Shown here: piece after piece, positions 11,232-22,986 of the stretch | How the letters are laid out: the number at the start of each line of letters is the position of its first letter | Numbering within the stretch: the stretch's first letter is position 1 | DNA from: Gambelia wislizenii | Taxonomy: Eukaryota; Chordata; Lepidosauria; Squamata; Crotaphytidae | Reading direction: 5' to 3' | Assembly (NCBI GenBank): GCA_030847615.1 | Contig: JAUMIR010000003.1 | Location: 22,325,001-22,389,000, forward strand | DNA: 64,000 nucleotides | The notes under the pieces: generated by a model | Seen by the model: only the letters and a program-made list of their open reading frames with translations | Databases searched by the model: none | What the model was told of the DNA's origin: nothing | Program-made: the position numbers and the translations under genes

Positions 11232-11454
11232 GGCTGCATCTACACTGCAGAAAAAAATCCAGTTTGATACTGCTTTAACTGCCATGGCTCAATGCTATGG
11301 AATCCTGGGATTTATAGTTTGTTGGGGCATCAGAGCTCTTTGACAGAGAAGGCTAAATAGGTCCCAAAATTACAGATCCCAGAATTCCATAGCACTGAGC
11401 CATGACAGTTAAAGCGGTGTCAAACGGGCATATTTCTGCAGTGTAGATGCAGCC
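11232..11454. mobile_element. Family M MITE with 3-bp TSD
   Basis: Long terminal inverted repeats: GGCTGCATCTACACTGCAG at the left and its complement at the right. The inner arms TTTAACTGCCATGGCTCA and GGAATCCTGGGATTTATAG are also repeated inverted. The exact duplication CCA flanks it (11229-11231, 11455-11457). The 223-bp element can fold almost end to end. Relatives lie at 13.7, 46.9 and 61.9 kb. Confidence 0.8.
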
Positions 11455-11568
11455 CCAGTTTGAGGGCTTTTCCATTTCAGATGTGAAAAACACTTGGTCT
11501 TGCATTGGTTACAGTACACCTAGACTGGGCTGAGACACAGGATACAAGTCGATCTGTTACTTCAAGAT

Positions 11569-12595
11569 CATAGAATCATAGAATTGCAGAGTTGGAAGAG
11601 ACCACGAGGGCCATCCAGTCCAACCCCCCTGCCATGCAGGAATACACAATCAAAGCATCCCCGACAGATGGCCATCCAGCCTCTGTTTAAAGACCTCCAA
11701 GGAAGGAGACCCCACCACGCTCCGAGGGAGTGTGTTCCACTGCCGAACAGCTCTTACTGTCAAAAAGTTCCTCCTCATGTTGAGGTGGAATCTCTGTTCC
11801 TGGAGCTTGCACCCATTGCTCCGTGTTCCAGTCTCTGGAGCAGCAGAAAACAAGCCTGCTCCATCCTCAGCGTGACATCCCTTCAAATACTTAAACAGGG
11901 CTATCATATCACCTCTAAACCGTCTTTTTTCCAGGCTAAACATACCCAGCTCCCTAAGTCTCTCCTCATAAGGCATTGTTTCCAGACCTTTCACCATTTT
12001 AGTTGCCCTTCTCTGGACACGCTCCAATTTGTCAATATCCTTTCTGAATTGTGGTGCCCAGAACTGGACACAGTATTCTAAGTGAGGTCTGACCAAGGCA
12101 GAATAGAGTGGCACTATTACTTCCCTTGATCTAGACACTATACTTCTATTGATGCAGCCCAAAATTGCATTGGCCTTTTTAGCTGCCGCATCACACTGTT
12201 GGCTCATGTTCAACTTGTGGTCTACTAGGACTCCTAGATCCCTTTCGCACGTAGTCTCATTCAGCCAGGTCTCTCCCATCCTATATTTATGCATTTCATT
12301 TTTCCGTCCTAAATGCAGTACTTTACATTTCTCCGTATTGAATTTCATTTTGTTAGCTTTGGCCCAGCTCTCCAGTCTATCCAGGTCATTCTGAATTTTG
12401 ATCCTGTCCTCTAGGGTATTAGCTACTCCTCCCAATTTGGTGTCATCTGCAAATTTGATAAGTATGCCCCTAATTCCCTCATCTAAGTCATTGATAAAGA
12501 TGTTGAATAGCACTGGGCCCAGGACAGAACCCTGTGGCACCCCACTGGTCACATCTTTCCAAGACGAAGAGGAGCCACTGCTGAGCACCCTTTGG
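11569..12595 (-). pseudogene. 5'-truncated CR1 LINE (reverse transcriptase C-terminal half)
   Basis: The 3' end on the minus strand is the CR1 TTCTATGATTCTATGA tail at 11569-11585. The open frame runs from the SGVPQGSVLGPVLF motif through [21 protein letters not shown] and VQRRATKMVKGLE, uninterrupted for over 300 codons. Homology to the CR1 at 14.2-17.2 kb stops at about 12595, the truncation point. The two copies are nearly identical, implying recent CR1 activity. The upstream half of the RT and the endonuclease are missing. Confidence 0.92.
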
Positions 12596-13708
12596 TATTG
12601 GGCAGTGAAATGTCTTGGACCACCATTGATTTGATCCATGCTTCTCTTTCAACCAGGAGACTGCCCAATGTCTTGAAGAAGCCCCTGAATGAAGTATTTC
12701 CCTTGCAGGTCCTTACCCTGTGACCTTCAAAGATATACTGCACTTAGCAGGGAGGTTCCACTTAGTAATCAGAGCCATCAACAGCCATATCCTCTATGAA
12801 TTTGTCAAATCCTTTTCCCAAGCCATCTACACCATACATTCAATCACTGTGTAAAAATGTAGCTGTTAAATATCCCTATTCCAGGAAGTCACTCATATAT
12901 CATTGCTCAAGGAAGGGCAGGTTCCTCTCTCTTGCTCACACATTATAAGCTACAGATTTTTTTAAAAAACAAACTCTGCCTTTTTGACTTCAAAATAGTA
13001 ATATTCAGCCAGGCATCCCAAATGCATTCACAAGTCCAGTGTGCACAGAGCCCCAGGCAAGGTCTAAAGGTGCCAGGAAATTTAACAAAACCTTTTCTGC
13101 CTCTGAGATTTGGTGGCAGGCAATTGTAGATTAATGTTTGCAGCAGTGACAACTTAATTCTGTGCAAAGCTTGTCTAGCTTGCTTGAGATATTGGAACCA
13201 CAGTGCCCTGCATGTGTTTTGAATTTAGCATGATTTTGTAATCCAGTAAGGATTTCATTGTAGAGCTGGTTTGGACAAATTCTGAAGCACTAACAGCTTG
13301 CACTGGTAATGAAATGTTTGTAGAAATGACAGCTGAACACACACACACCTAGTTGGCCTGACTAAATTAGTCTGCTTCCCTCCCACCTCTCCTGATATGG
13401 TGGATTATAACTTTCATGAGTACTAACCGACATTTTAACCATGGTTAGTGGTCAGAAATGGTAGGTACTGGAATCCAAAATATTTATTATCTGGAGGGCA
13501 CCAAATGGTGTAAAATGAGGAACCAAAAGGTCTTATAGACTGGTAAGTAGACCTTCTGTATATTTTCCATCTAGCTTCAACCTTGGTAATCTAGATGTGA
13601 CTTGAGTGAACTGTGCCAATCCAGACTCTATTCAGTACCCAGTATTGTCATATGACTGAAGGTTTTGTCAAATGGCAAATAGATCATACATCTAGTCACT
13701 GTATGAGC
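12596..13708. other. No recognisable feature
   Basis: Unique-looking sequence. A pyrimidine run ending CCCTTGCAG near 12705-12713 resembles a splice acceptor, but no coding continuation is convincing. A short CA repeat is at about 13339-13348. Confidence 0.4.
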
Positions 13709-13710
13709 TT

Positions 13711-13927
13711 GGCTGCACACTGCAGAAATAATGCAATTTAACACCACTTTAACTATCATGGCTCCATCCTATGGAATCCTGGGATTTGTAGCTTATTGTG
13801 GCACTAAAGCTCTCTGATAGAGAAGGCTCAATATCTCGCAAAACTACAAATCCCAGAATTCCATAGCATTGAGCCATAGCAGTTAAAGCAGTGTCAAACT
13901 GCATTATTTCTAACCTTTGTCTGGCCC
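13711..13927. mobile_element. Family M MITE, decayed right terminus
   Basis: GGCTGCACACTGCAGAAATA starts the left arm and the inner palindrome GGAATCCTGGGATTTGTAG ... CTACAAATCCCAGAATTCC is intact. The right end is mutated (CTTTGTCTGGCC), so no clear target duplication is visible. Confidence 0.7.
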
Positions 13928-14182
13928 CCACTGGCCTTACTAAATTTTAATCAAGGTCTGGTTCAATAAATGACAATAAAAAAAATTGTTCACAGTTTAA
14001 TTTCAAAGGAGAAGAAATGTGTTTATTCATTCCTTTGTGTAGCTTCATATATGTGATACTGTAGTAGTAACTTATATGTGTCTTTATGGGACTGGGATGC
14101 AAAGGCCCACATTTTAACCTCTGTCTTTCAAGGAGTACATTTGTACCTCAGCCCAGTGGTGTAATGAGAGTTCTCATTCATC

Positions 14183-15477
14183 ATGAGTCAAATGGGGGAG
14201 GGAGACAGTATTCTGGAAGGCAAAAGGGCTAGAGAAAATAGTCAAACTGTCATAGAGGGAACAAGGCAAACAGCGCAAGGACCCAACAGTGGGAGGCAAA
14301 AAAACTTGCACAGGGAGCAAGTAAAGGGAACACATGGTCTCAGATGTCTCTACACTAATGCACAGAGCATGGGAAATAAGCAAGATGAACTTGAACTACT
14401 TGCACTACAAAACAAATATGATATAATAGGCATTACTGAAACCTGGTGGGACGAGTCTCATGATTGGAATGTAGGAATAGAGGGGTATAACCTTTATGGG
14501 AGAAACAGGCCAAACAGGAAAGGAGGAGGAATAGCATTATATGTCAGGGATATTTACACCAGTGAAGTGATCCACGACATCAATACTGGAAGCCAGGTGG
14601 AGAGCATCTGGATAAAAATTAAAGGGGAGGGAAACAACACGGATGTTATTGTGGGACTCTACTACAGACCTCCAAATCAGACGGAGGAATTGGATGTTGC
14701 CTTTCTAGAACAGATGAACATACATGCAGAAAGGAGAGATGTAGTAGTGATGGAGGACTTCAACTATCCTGATATTTGCTGGCAATCTAACTCAGCCAAA
14801 ACTACAAGGTCTAGCAAATTCCTTACATGCCTGGAAGACAATTTCATGGTCCAAAAGGTGGAAGAGGCAACAAGGGGGTCAGCTATTTTAGATCTGATCC
14901 TAACCAACAGAGACGACCTGGTTAATGGGGTGCAAGTGGTGGGATCCTTAGGTGAGAGTGATCATGTTCTCCTGGAGTTTGTTATACAATGGAAAGGAGA
15001 AGCCAGGCATAGTCAGACACGTATTCTTGACTTTAGGAGAGCTGATTTCAATAAACTCAGGGAAATACTTGGGATGATCCCATGGTCAGGAATACTAAAA
15101 GAGAAGAGACCTCAAGACGGATGGGACTTTCTCAAAAGGGAGATACTGAAGGCACAATTTCAAACAGTACCATTGAGGAAGAAAAATGGGAGGTGTCTCA
15201 AGAAACCAGGATGGATGACTAAAGAAATATCAACAGAGCTAAGTTTTAAACGGAACATGTATAGGAAATGGAAAAGGGGGGAAATCACCAAAGAAGAATT
15301 CAAACAGATAGCAAACACGTGTAGGAGTAAAGTCAGAAAAGCTAAAGCGCAGAATGAGCTCAGGCTTGCTAGGGAGGTTAAGAACAATAAAAAGGGTTTT
15401 TTTGGGTATGTCCGCAGCAAAAGGAGGAAGAAGGAAATGATAGGGCCGCTACGTGGAGAAGATGGCAAAATGCTAAC
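14183..15477 (+). pseudogene. CR1 ORF2 N-terminal part: APE-type endonuclease
   Basis: The reading starts MSQMGEGDS and enters the AP-endonuclease fold at CLYTNAQSMGNK. Active-site motifs follow: GITETWWDES, GGGIALYVRD, GLYYRPPNQ, VVVMEDFNYPDI (family GDFN; here G is E), and GESDHVLLEF with the catalytic SDH. The enzyme nicks target DNA to prime reverse transcription. The frame is lost at about 15477: the copy at 61.5 kb reads AACAGGGGACAG where this one reads AACGGGACAG, a 2-base deletion. The protein is therefore separated from its RT domain. The start methionine is the first in frame; the true one may lie in missing upstream sequence. Confidence 0.88.
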
Positions 15478-17102
15478 GGGACAGAGAAAAGGCAGAATTA
15501 CTCAACACCTTCTTTGCCTCAGTGTTTTCAGAAAAGGAAAAGGAGGACCAACCTGAGGAGAATGGAACAGAGGACACAATAGGGGAAATCCAGCTCAAAA
15601 TAAGTAAAGAGGTAGTACAGGAATACCTTCTTAATCTAAATGAATTTAAATCTCCAGGACCAGATGAACTACATCCAAGAGTATTAAAAGAGCTGGCAAA
15701 TATAATCTCAGAGCCATTGGCAATAATCCTTGAGAACTCCTGGAGAACAGGAGAAGTCCCAGCAGACTGGAGGAGGGCAAACATTGTTCCCATCTTCAAA
15801 AAGGGGAAAAAAGAGGATCCCAACAATTATCGTCCAGTTAGTCTGACATCAATACCAGGGAAGATTCTAGAACAGATCATTAAACAGAGAGTCTGTGAAC
15901 ATTTAGAAGGCAATGCCATAATCACAAAAAGTCAGCATGGGTTTCAGAGAAACAAGTCATGCCAGACTAATCTGATCTCTTTTTTTGATAAAGTTACCAG
16001 CTTGGTAGATGAAGGGAATGCTGTGGACATTGCATACCTTGATTTCAGTAAGGCCTTTGACAAGGTTCCCCATGACATTCTTGCAAACAAGCTTGTAGAA
16101 TGTGGGCTAGACAAGTTAACTGTTCAATGGATTTGTAATTGGTTGACCGGCCAAACCCAAAGGGTGCTCAGCAGTGGCTCCTCTTCATCTTGGAAAGATG
16201 TGACCAGTGGGGTGCCACAGGGTTCTGTCCTGGGCCCAGTGCTATTCAACATCTTTATCAATGACTTAGATGAGGGAATTAGGGGCATACTTATCAAATT
16301 TGCAGATGACACCAAATTGGGAGGAGTAGCTAATACCCTAGAGGACAGGATCAAAATTCAGAATGACCTGGATAGACTGGAGAGCTGGGCCAAAGCTAAC
16401 AAAATGAAATTCAATACGGAGAAATGTAAAGTACTGCATTTAGGGCGGAAAAATGAAATGCATAAATATAGGATGGGAGAGACCTGGCTGAATGAGACTA
16501 CGTGTGAAAGGGATCTAGGAGTCCTAGTAGACCACAAGTTGAACATGAGCCAACAGTGTGATGCGGCAGCTAAAAAGGCCAATGCAATTTTGGGCTGTAT
16601 CAATAGAAGTATAGTGTCTAGATCAAGGGAAGTAATAGTGCCGCTCTATTCTGCCTTGGTCAGACCTCACTTAGAATACTGTGTCCAGTTCTGGGCACCA
16701 CAATTCAGAAAGGATATTGACAAATTGGAGCGTGTCCAGAGAAGGGCAACTAAAATGGTGAAAGGTCTGGAAACAATGCCTTATGAGGAGAGACTTAGGG
16801 AGCTGGGTATGTTTAGCCTGGAAAAAAGACGGTTAAGAGGCGATATGATAGCCCTGTTTAAGTATTTGAAGGGATGTCACGCTGAGGATGGAGCAGGCTT
16901 GTTTTCTGCTGCTCCAGAGACTGGAACACGGAGCAATGGGTGCAAGCTCCAGGAACAGAGATTCCACCTCAACATGAGGAGGAACTTTTTGACAGTAAGA
17001 GCTGTTCGGCAGTGGAACACACTCCCTCGGAGCGTGGTGGGGTCTCCTTCCTTGGAGGTCTTTAAACAGAGGCTGGATGGCCATCTGTCGGGGATGCTTT
17101 GA
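15478..17102 (+). pseudogene. CR1 ORF2 C-terminal part: reverse transcriptase
   Basis: After the frameshift the frame reads EKAELLN and stays open to the stop at 17100-17102. RT motifs occur in order: NYRPVSLTSIPGKILE, AYLDFSKAFDKVPHD, SGVPQGSVLGPVLF, and FADDTKLG at about 16299-16322 (catalytic DD). The thumb/C-terminal CR1 signature KCKVLHLGRKN ... VQRRATKMVKGLE follows. All catalytic residues appear intact, so this copy is disabled mainly by the upstream frameshift. An internal methionine at 15522 opens 526 codons. Confidence 0.93.
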
Positions 17103-17199
17103 TTGTGTATTCCTGCGTGGCAGGGGGTTTGGACTGGATGGCCCTCGTGGTCTCTTCCAACTCTGCAATTCTATGAGACTTCCCAATGCCAAACAGTTG

Positions 17200-17345
17200 G
17201 TAGATGGGTTTTTTTCCTTGGGGTTTTTTCTGGGTTGTGAGGCTGTGTTCTGGAAGAGTTTATTTCTGACGTTTTGCCTGCATCTGTGGCTGGCATCTTC
17301 AGAGATGATTCTCTTGGGTATGCTTCCTTTCCCAGTGTGCTGATT
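17200..17345 (-). mobile_element. Penelope-like element end fragment
   Basis: On the minus strand it contains TCTGAAGATGCCAGCCACAG, ATGCAGGCAAAACGTCAG and AAACTCTTCCAGAACACAGC. This is the hallmark terminal block of squamate Penelope-like elements, also present at 22.6, 24.0, 45.3 and 59.3 kb. It abuts the CR1 3' end. It contains a degenerate hammerhead-like core. Confidence 0.75.
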
Positions 17346-18375
17346 GGCCACTTAGGAAATATACCCAACCAGTCCTCTCACTGCCTCAGCCAATCACCAC
17401 CCACATGTAAAACAATGCCATTTTTTTTCTTACCGTATAGCTGAACCATGTGAAAGAAATGCTGCCACTTCAAGCTCCACACCGCAATCACTGCTTGAAA
17501 CCCCAGCAGGGCACATAACGCCATATGTTACACCAGGTACAGCTATACTAGTTTTAAATATTTGTGAACATTTCACGAACGGGGAGTTTTGCAAAAGAAA
17601 CAATGGGTGGCATCCTGTTAGTAAGTTATGGTGACATAAATTGGACTGACACCATCATAACTCATTTTTTAGTCATTGTAGGTCTGAATTTTGTTCCAAT
17701 CATGCAATGACCCAAAGGTTAACCCACCTTGTAAGCTACACTCCCCCACACACAAAAAACAGCCATCCCTAAATTGTCAGAAAGTGAGGCAATCAGTAGC
17801 AACACATGCAATTATTTTCCTACAGCTGGATGCATGTCAAGAATGTTAGCTGCCAGGGTGTCCCAAGGATCCTGGAGGTCCCTTCAACACGTTCAGCTAA
17901 AGGAGAAGAGTGGGACACATTGCCACTGATCCCCTCACTCTTTGACAACCTGTACATGGTTGTGTGTGTGGGTGTGTGTGTTGGTGTGTGTGGGTGGGTA
18001 CTCAGCTTACTAGATGGGTTTGGAGATGGCATTGGGAGACATAGCTACGTGAGACATGTTTCTCCTGATGCAGGATCTCAGCCAGTGTTTGTGTATGTGT
18101 GTGGGGAAATAATCAGATTTTGTGCAGAATATTTTTCACGCAAAACACTGTTGCTATTGTTTGCAAAGAACATCATGGGATTTTTTTGGGGGGGGGGGAG
18201 GAATCCAGACCTTTTTGCAAAAATTTCAATATGTAAAAAAATAATAATAATTAAAAATGTGAAACAAAATCTCTTGCAATCACACCAATAAGGGAAAAAC
18301 TTCTGAATTTATGTTTTTTAGTTCTGATGAGCAAGAATGAAATAAAGATTTATCCACCTGCTGTTTTTTTACATT
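17346..18375. repeat. Mostly unique sequence with GT repeat
   Basis: A GTGTGTG tract is at about 17958-17998, and a T run followed by a G run at about 18180-18200. I see no gene. Confidence 0.5.
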
Positions 18376-18377
18376 TA

Positions 18378-18608
18378 CAATGGGCCCTCGGTATCTGCTG
18401 GAGTTTGGCTCCAGGATCCCCCGTGGATACAAAAATCCATAGATGTTCAAGTCCCATTATATACAATTGCATAGTAAAAAGGCATCTCTTATATAAAATG
18501 GCAAACAGCAAAGTTTGCTTTTTGGATTTTTTTTCTCCCCTGAATATTTTTGAGCCATGGTTAGTTGTCTCTGTGAATACAGAACCTATGGGTATGGAAG
18601 GCTGACTG
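18378..18608. mobile_element. Tigger-like (TA-TSD) MITE
   Basis: The left end CAATGGGCCCTCGGTATCTG and right end GGTATGGAAGGCTGACTG are degenerate inverted repeats flanked by TA. The inner pair TGGATACAAAAATCC and GAATACAGAACC fits the 'GGCCCTCCGTATCC' class of Tigger-derived MITEs. No coding capacity. Confidence 0.7.
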
Positions 18609-19384
18609 TATAGCCTTCTCTTTTCCTCCAAGGAGTTCAAGATACTGTAAGCATGCCTCTTTCCATTTTATCCCCAAAACAGCTCTGTTAGATAAGTTAG
18701 TCTGAAACATAGTAGTTGGTCCAGTATTATCTATGGAACCATTTAAATAGTTAGACGTAGAGGTCTGACTATGCTATAACCAATTCATAAATAGCCAGTG
18801 TGGTCATCAGTAAAGGAGACTCTGCCCATGCTAAAAGTAAAGAGTTGACTTGCATGTGTCTTATTGGGTTTTGTTTAAGAGTATGAGCAGCTGAAAACTG
18901 TTATCTTGCTCACAATAAGACCTTACTATTAAGAAGTGCTATGGTGGAACAAGCCAAGGCCCATCAAATCTAGCATTTTTGTGGCCTTCAAAAAGTAGAG
19001 TGTGGTGGAAAGAACTCTTGCCTATTGTCTGTCCCCACCATCTGGTATCCTGCCAGTACACACACATAGTTCCCATTGAGCTGTCATGGTTAATAGCTTC
19101 TGTCTGTGTCTTGGAATTTGTCTACCCCTTAAAAGCCTACAAAGCTTGCGGTCATCAGCACATCTTGTGGCTGAATTGTAATTAAGTGAAGCACAGTGTG
19201 AAGTATTTCCTTGTGTTAGTTCTGAATCTACAGCTGGTTGGAGCCATTCTGCACATTATGTATAATGAGGTGGTCACATTCTGGATTCCAATCTCTTCAG
19301 ACTACAAGCAGAAGGTTATTCTATCTGAAAACTCTCTCATGTGCCAAGCTTCCTGCATGCTAGATGTCATGTGTTAATGGCTTA

Positions 19385-19387
<3 letters not shown>

Positions 19388-19450
<63 letters not shown>

Positions 19451-19452
19451 AA
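19388..19452. repeat. (TC)n(AC)n compound microsatellite
   Basis: About 38 bases of TC dinucleotides run directly into about 26 bases of AC, immediately upstream of a family A insertion. Confidence 0.95.
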
Positions 19453-19461
19453 CATGGCTGT

Positions 19462-20018
19462 GGAGATTTTCAGACAGGGACCATATATAGCATCCCCATC
19501 TCACTAGCTGTTTCCTGCCCCACTCCCATCACTGTTGCACTTTAAAAAAATTGTTCAGAGCTACCTTTGGAGCATGACAGAAATGGCTTCCCTCCTGTCC
19601 AGCATTCCAGAGAGTGAATGGAGCTCTTGCCAAGCCCCATTCACTTCCTTATTTGAAATCCCAGGCCATTCTCACAAGAGAACAAGAGCGTAGGAATTTT
19701 TTTTTAAAAGTAAAAGAAAGAAAAGAGACAGCAAGCACAAAAACAAAGTTAAAAAAATACAAGTAACCTGGGGGGGGGGAGTGTGTCACTTACCTAGATG
19801 TGGCTGGCATCGCGCCACAGAAATGGGGCACCAGTTCACAAGCCCGTGATTCTATAACATAGATAGAATGGGCTTAAGCCGTCAATAAAAAAACCCAGAG
19901 GGAACAGAGGGGGCACAGGAGTAGGACAAGACAGGGGCGACTGTCATCTGATAAGAGAGCCCTTTGGCGATCTCCTGTTGTCCCTGTCATGCATTTTTTA
20001 GGTCATCTGATAATCTCC
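19462..20018 (-). mobile_element. Family A MITE copy A2
   Basis: Left terminus GGAGATTTTCAGACAGGG and right terminus TCATCTGATAATCTCC. The flanking triplets TGT and TAT differ at one position, consistent with a mutated 3-bp duplication. Internally it shares GAATTTTTTTTTAAAAG, the CACTTACCTAGATG block and GCCCTTTGGCGATCTCCTG with A1 and A11. The minus-strand sequence CTAGGTAAGTGAC is a strong splice-donor match. Confidence 0.82.
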
Positions 20019-22609
20019 TATATGTGGGAATTTATGCATGGGCATTCCAAAATGCAACCTTCTCCTCAGGTACTTTCAGCCTGATGTGATGGATCCCAAG
20101 CATTCTACTGCTTACCCCCTCTCTTTCTGCTTAACTTGGTGACTAGCTCTGAGATTCATGCAACTCTTGGGTTTCATACTGGGAGAAAGGCAGGATATAA
20201 ATCAAGTCAAATCAAATCACTCTCCATACATTGTTATCAGAGTGGTAGAAAGAGGGTGGTCACTTACACATTACCAAAAAGAGGAAATATATCATAAAAG
20301 AATGAGGAGGAGGAAAACAGATTTGCTTTAATTATGCATATTAAAAATTATGTATACACATTGGTCCACAGGCTGCATTCCAACACTTGTCATTTTACAA
20401 CCCCTAAAATGCCTTCCAGGTCCCTCTGACCTTGCTACAGAATTTGATGTGGTAATGACATAAACAACCCTTTCCCCCTCTGGATTTCTTTCCAAAATAT
20501 GACACATGTGCACATGACACCTTGTTTTTCAGGCTAGTAGCACTCCCAGAAGTCCCCTGGAAGTGCTCTTGGCTTTGAAAACAAGATGCATATCCTGAAC
20601 CTTTTTTTTTTCTAATGAAAAACAGCACTTCTAGGATCATTATTAGTATCAGCAGCAAGGCACCTGTGATGTACATGTCTTGTAATAAATACTGTTTTAA
20701 AAAGGTTTCCCAGAGGTTTATTAGCTTGGGAAACAAGGCATACACTCTATATGTGTCTTATTCTGAAAAGTGTGTCTCTTGTTTAAAAAGTGGGGGGGGG
20801 AATAGTTTAGTTTTTCCTACTGTCAAGAGCAGCAGACAGTGCACATCTGTGGGGAGGGGGAAGAAGGAGATTTGATTCCCAGACCAGAAACTGTCTACCC
20901 CTGACCTGAATGCAGATTTTGAAAGAATTACCATAATTCACAAAGGATGACAAACTATCCCATTATAATGGGGAATAGTGTGACCAGGTGACCAGGGTGC
21001 CTGCTCAGTCAGCTCTCCAGGTACTAACAGCTGATTGGCAACTTCAGAATCCCTCTTCTCCTTCTAACAATTCTTCATCTTTAAAGAGACTTGGCCTGGA
21101 CACCCTAAGGAACCTTTCAAACAGAGGACTGTCCTCTGTAAAGTAGGCCACATGGCTAACCTGAGTTAATTTTTGACCATGTTCTGTATACCAGGGTGGA
21201 CAAAGTGCAGTCCTGAGGTGCAATATGTATGTCCTCCAAAGCTGTTTTTGTGGCCATCACCCCTTCCAGGTGCTTTGGACCACCCTATTGATTCATCTTT
21301 CAAATAGACTGCAGGGTATATGTGTGTGTTTGTGTATGTAGACACTTTTTAACATTAAAGCACCAGTTTTTCCAAGCCAGAAGTGGAGTACTGGCCACTT
21401 CTGATTTTATCTTGCATTGAATTTGAGGCACTTTTGGCAGTACGTGTGGCTCCCAGAGGGTTCTGGGGTAGAAATTTGGCCCCCAAACTTGCTGCAGTTG
21501 TGCATCATTGTGTATTACCCACACCACCCTGGTTCTTACATTATAATAGTCTGTCATGTGCCTCCTAGCCATCTGCCCCCCCCCCCGCTGCCCTGTCTAA
21601 AGTCCAATGGGCTTCAGTCTTTCCTGGTAGAGAAGGTGTGCCTACTGCTTGATCACTTTTCACAACCATGCTGACCAATAAATAAATAAATAAATAAATT
21701 CCTCTCTTTTCTTGGTGTGGGGGGGTGTTGTAAGGTATCCAAGCCTTAGTACATTAAGCACCTTTTATCAAAAAGGAGTGCCCTTTTTCAAAATGAAACA
21801 AGTAGGGCATATACCAAGTTTAATTTTGGAAAGTTTTTTGATTCTTGGAATTCAGAGATGTGTAAATATCACATGCCTGAGTAACAAATTGCCTTGGAAG
21901 CTGAGATGATTTTTACAGGAAGAGTCAGCTATGCAACATCAATAAGCTGCTTAATCAAAAATGAACAACTAAGCACTTGGCTTGTATTGATTGTCAGGTA
22001 GGATTTTCATCTTGCAGAGCCAAATATTCCAGAAGTCTAGGTCTGTCCCATGGTTACAGACTGGCACTGCACTCTGCACAAGAATGAGCCTATACAACTT
22101 GATGGACATTTCAAGCACATGCAGTTTTAATCTTTGTTAGATGAACCCAAACATGAATATTTGAACAGAAATGCACACACTTTAATTGCGCCTCCTGTCC
22201 CTAGCTTCTTCACCCCATCTGCTCTGCTCACAGAAGACAGCCCAATACATTCTCATAGACAACACACAAAAGTGCACACACATACATACAAAAGACCAAG
22301 TTTCCATCATACTCCAGCACGCCACTGGATGAGAATGTTGAGAGACACAGTACAACACATCTGGATGATACCAAGCTGTGGAAGACTGAACTACACTGAC
22401 TCCCCTTCATTTTTCAGACAGGAGATTTTCCCATCCCTACCTGAGAGGGACACCAGAGACAGTACCTGCTAATGTCATAAGAAATAATAGTGTTATAAGA
22501 AATAATTTATTAATTCCTTTCTCTCTACAGTACCATCAGTACTTAGGGGTGTAATCTTTCACTACGTTTCTTCTCAAAGGAAGCAATAAGTAACATGAAG
22601 TTGAAAGCT
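20019..22609. other. Largely unique sequence
   Basis: A short LINE/SINE tail-like piece GGCAGGATATAAATCAAG is at about 20188-20205. An (AATA)n microsatellite lies at about 21676-21700. Short open frames have no recognisable domain. Confidence 0.45.
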
Positions 22610-22680
22610 TTCACGGTCAGCATCCATAGATTTTCCTTGCTTTTTTCCGGGCTGCGAGGCAGTGTTCTGGAATCGTTTCT

Positions 22681-22723
22681 TTCTGACGTTTCGCCTACAC
22701 CTGTGGCTGGCATCTTCAGAGAA
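22681..22723 (-). ncRNA. Hammerhead-ribozyme-like motif in the Penelope terminal repeat
   Basis: On the minus strand the order is TTCT, CTGAAGA, TGCCAGCCACAGGTGTAGGC, GAAAC, GTC, AGAA. CTGAAGA fits the CUGANGA core and GAAAC...GUC fits the second core, with a two-base-pair stem III. TTCT/AGAA would form stem I. Penelope-like elements are known to carry minimal hammerheads with very short stem III. Stem II is weak here, so activity is uncertain. Copies at 23953-23995 and 45.3 kb have the first G of GAAAC changed. Confidence 0.45.
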
Positions 22724-22986
22724 TGGTTGGGTAGGAGTGTGTGTGTGGAGTTTATATGCTGTGAAGCCCTGTTGGGGAGCATATGTAAATTTGTGTAATT
22801 GAATGGTTAGTTTCTGGGTATAGAAAGGCAAGGCTCGTTAATGTCTGTTTGGCTAATAGTTGGTTGATGGGCCATTATCTGCTGGAACTCCCCCTGTCCC
22901 TGGGTGGAATTCCTTTGTAAGTGTTGAGTTTTGATTCTATTGTTCTTCAAAACTGGGAGCCAGATTTTGTTTACTTTTAAGGTTTC

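Larger units (their letters stand above)
14165..17176 (+). mobile_element. Long CR1 LINE
   Basis: The element spans an endonuclease, reverse transcriptase and 3' UTR, ending in CAATTCTATGA at about 17166-17176, the CR1-type tail. It lacks a recognisable ORF1, so it is 5'-truncated relative to full CR1s of several kb. Its last kilobase is almost identical to the inverted copy at 11569-12595 and similar to the one at 60607-61690. Confidence 0.93.

Noticed and set aside
12640..12760. Possible host exon after the acceptor-like CCCTTGCAG
   Set aside because: No sustained coding frame, no donor at a sensible distance and no recognisable peptide.
17806..18291. 161-codon frame with GVCVGVCGW repeats
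   Set aside because: The frame is generated by the GT microsatellite and flanking sequence; no domain.
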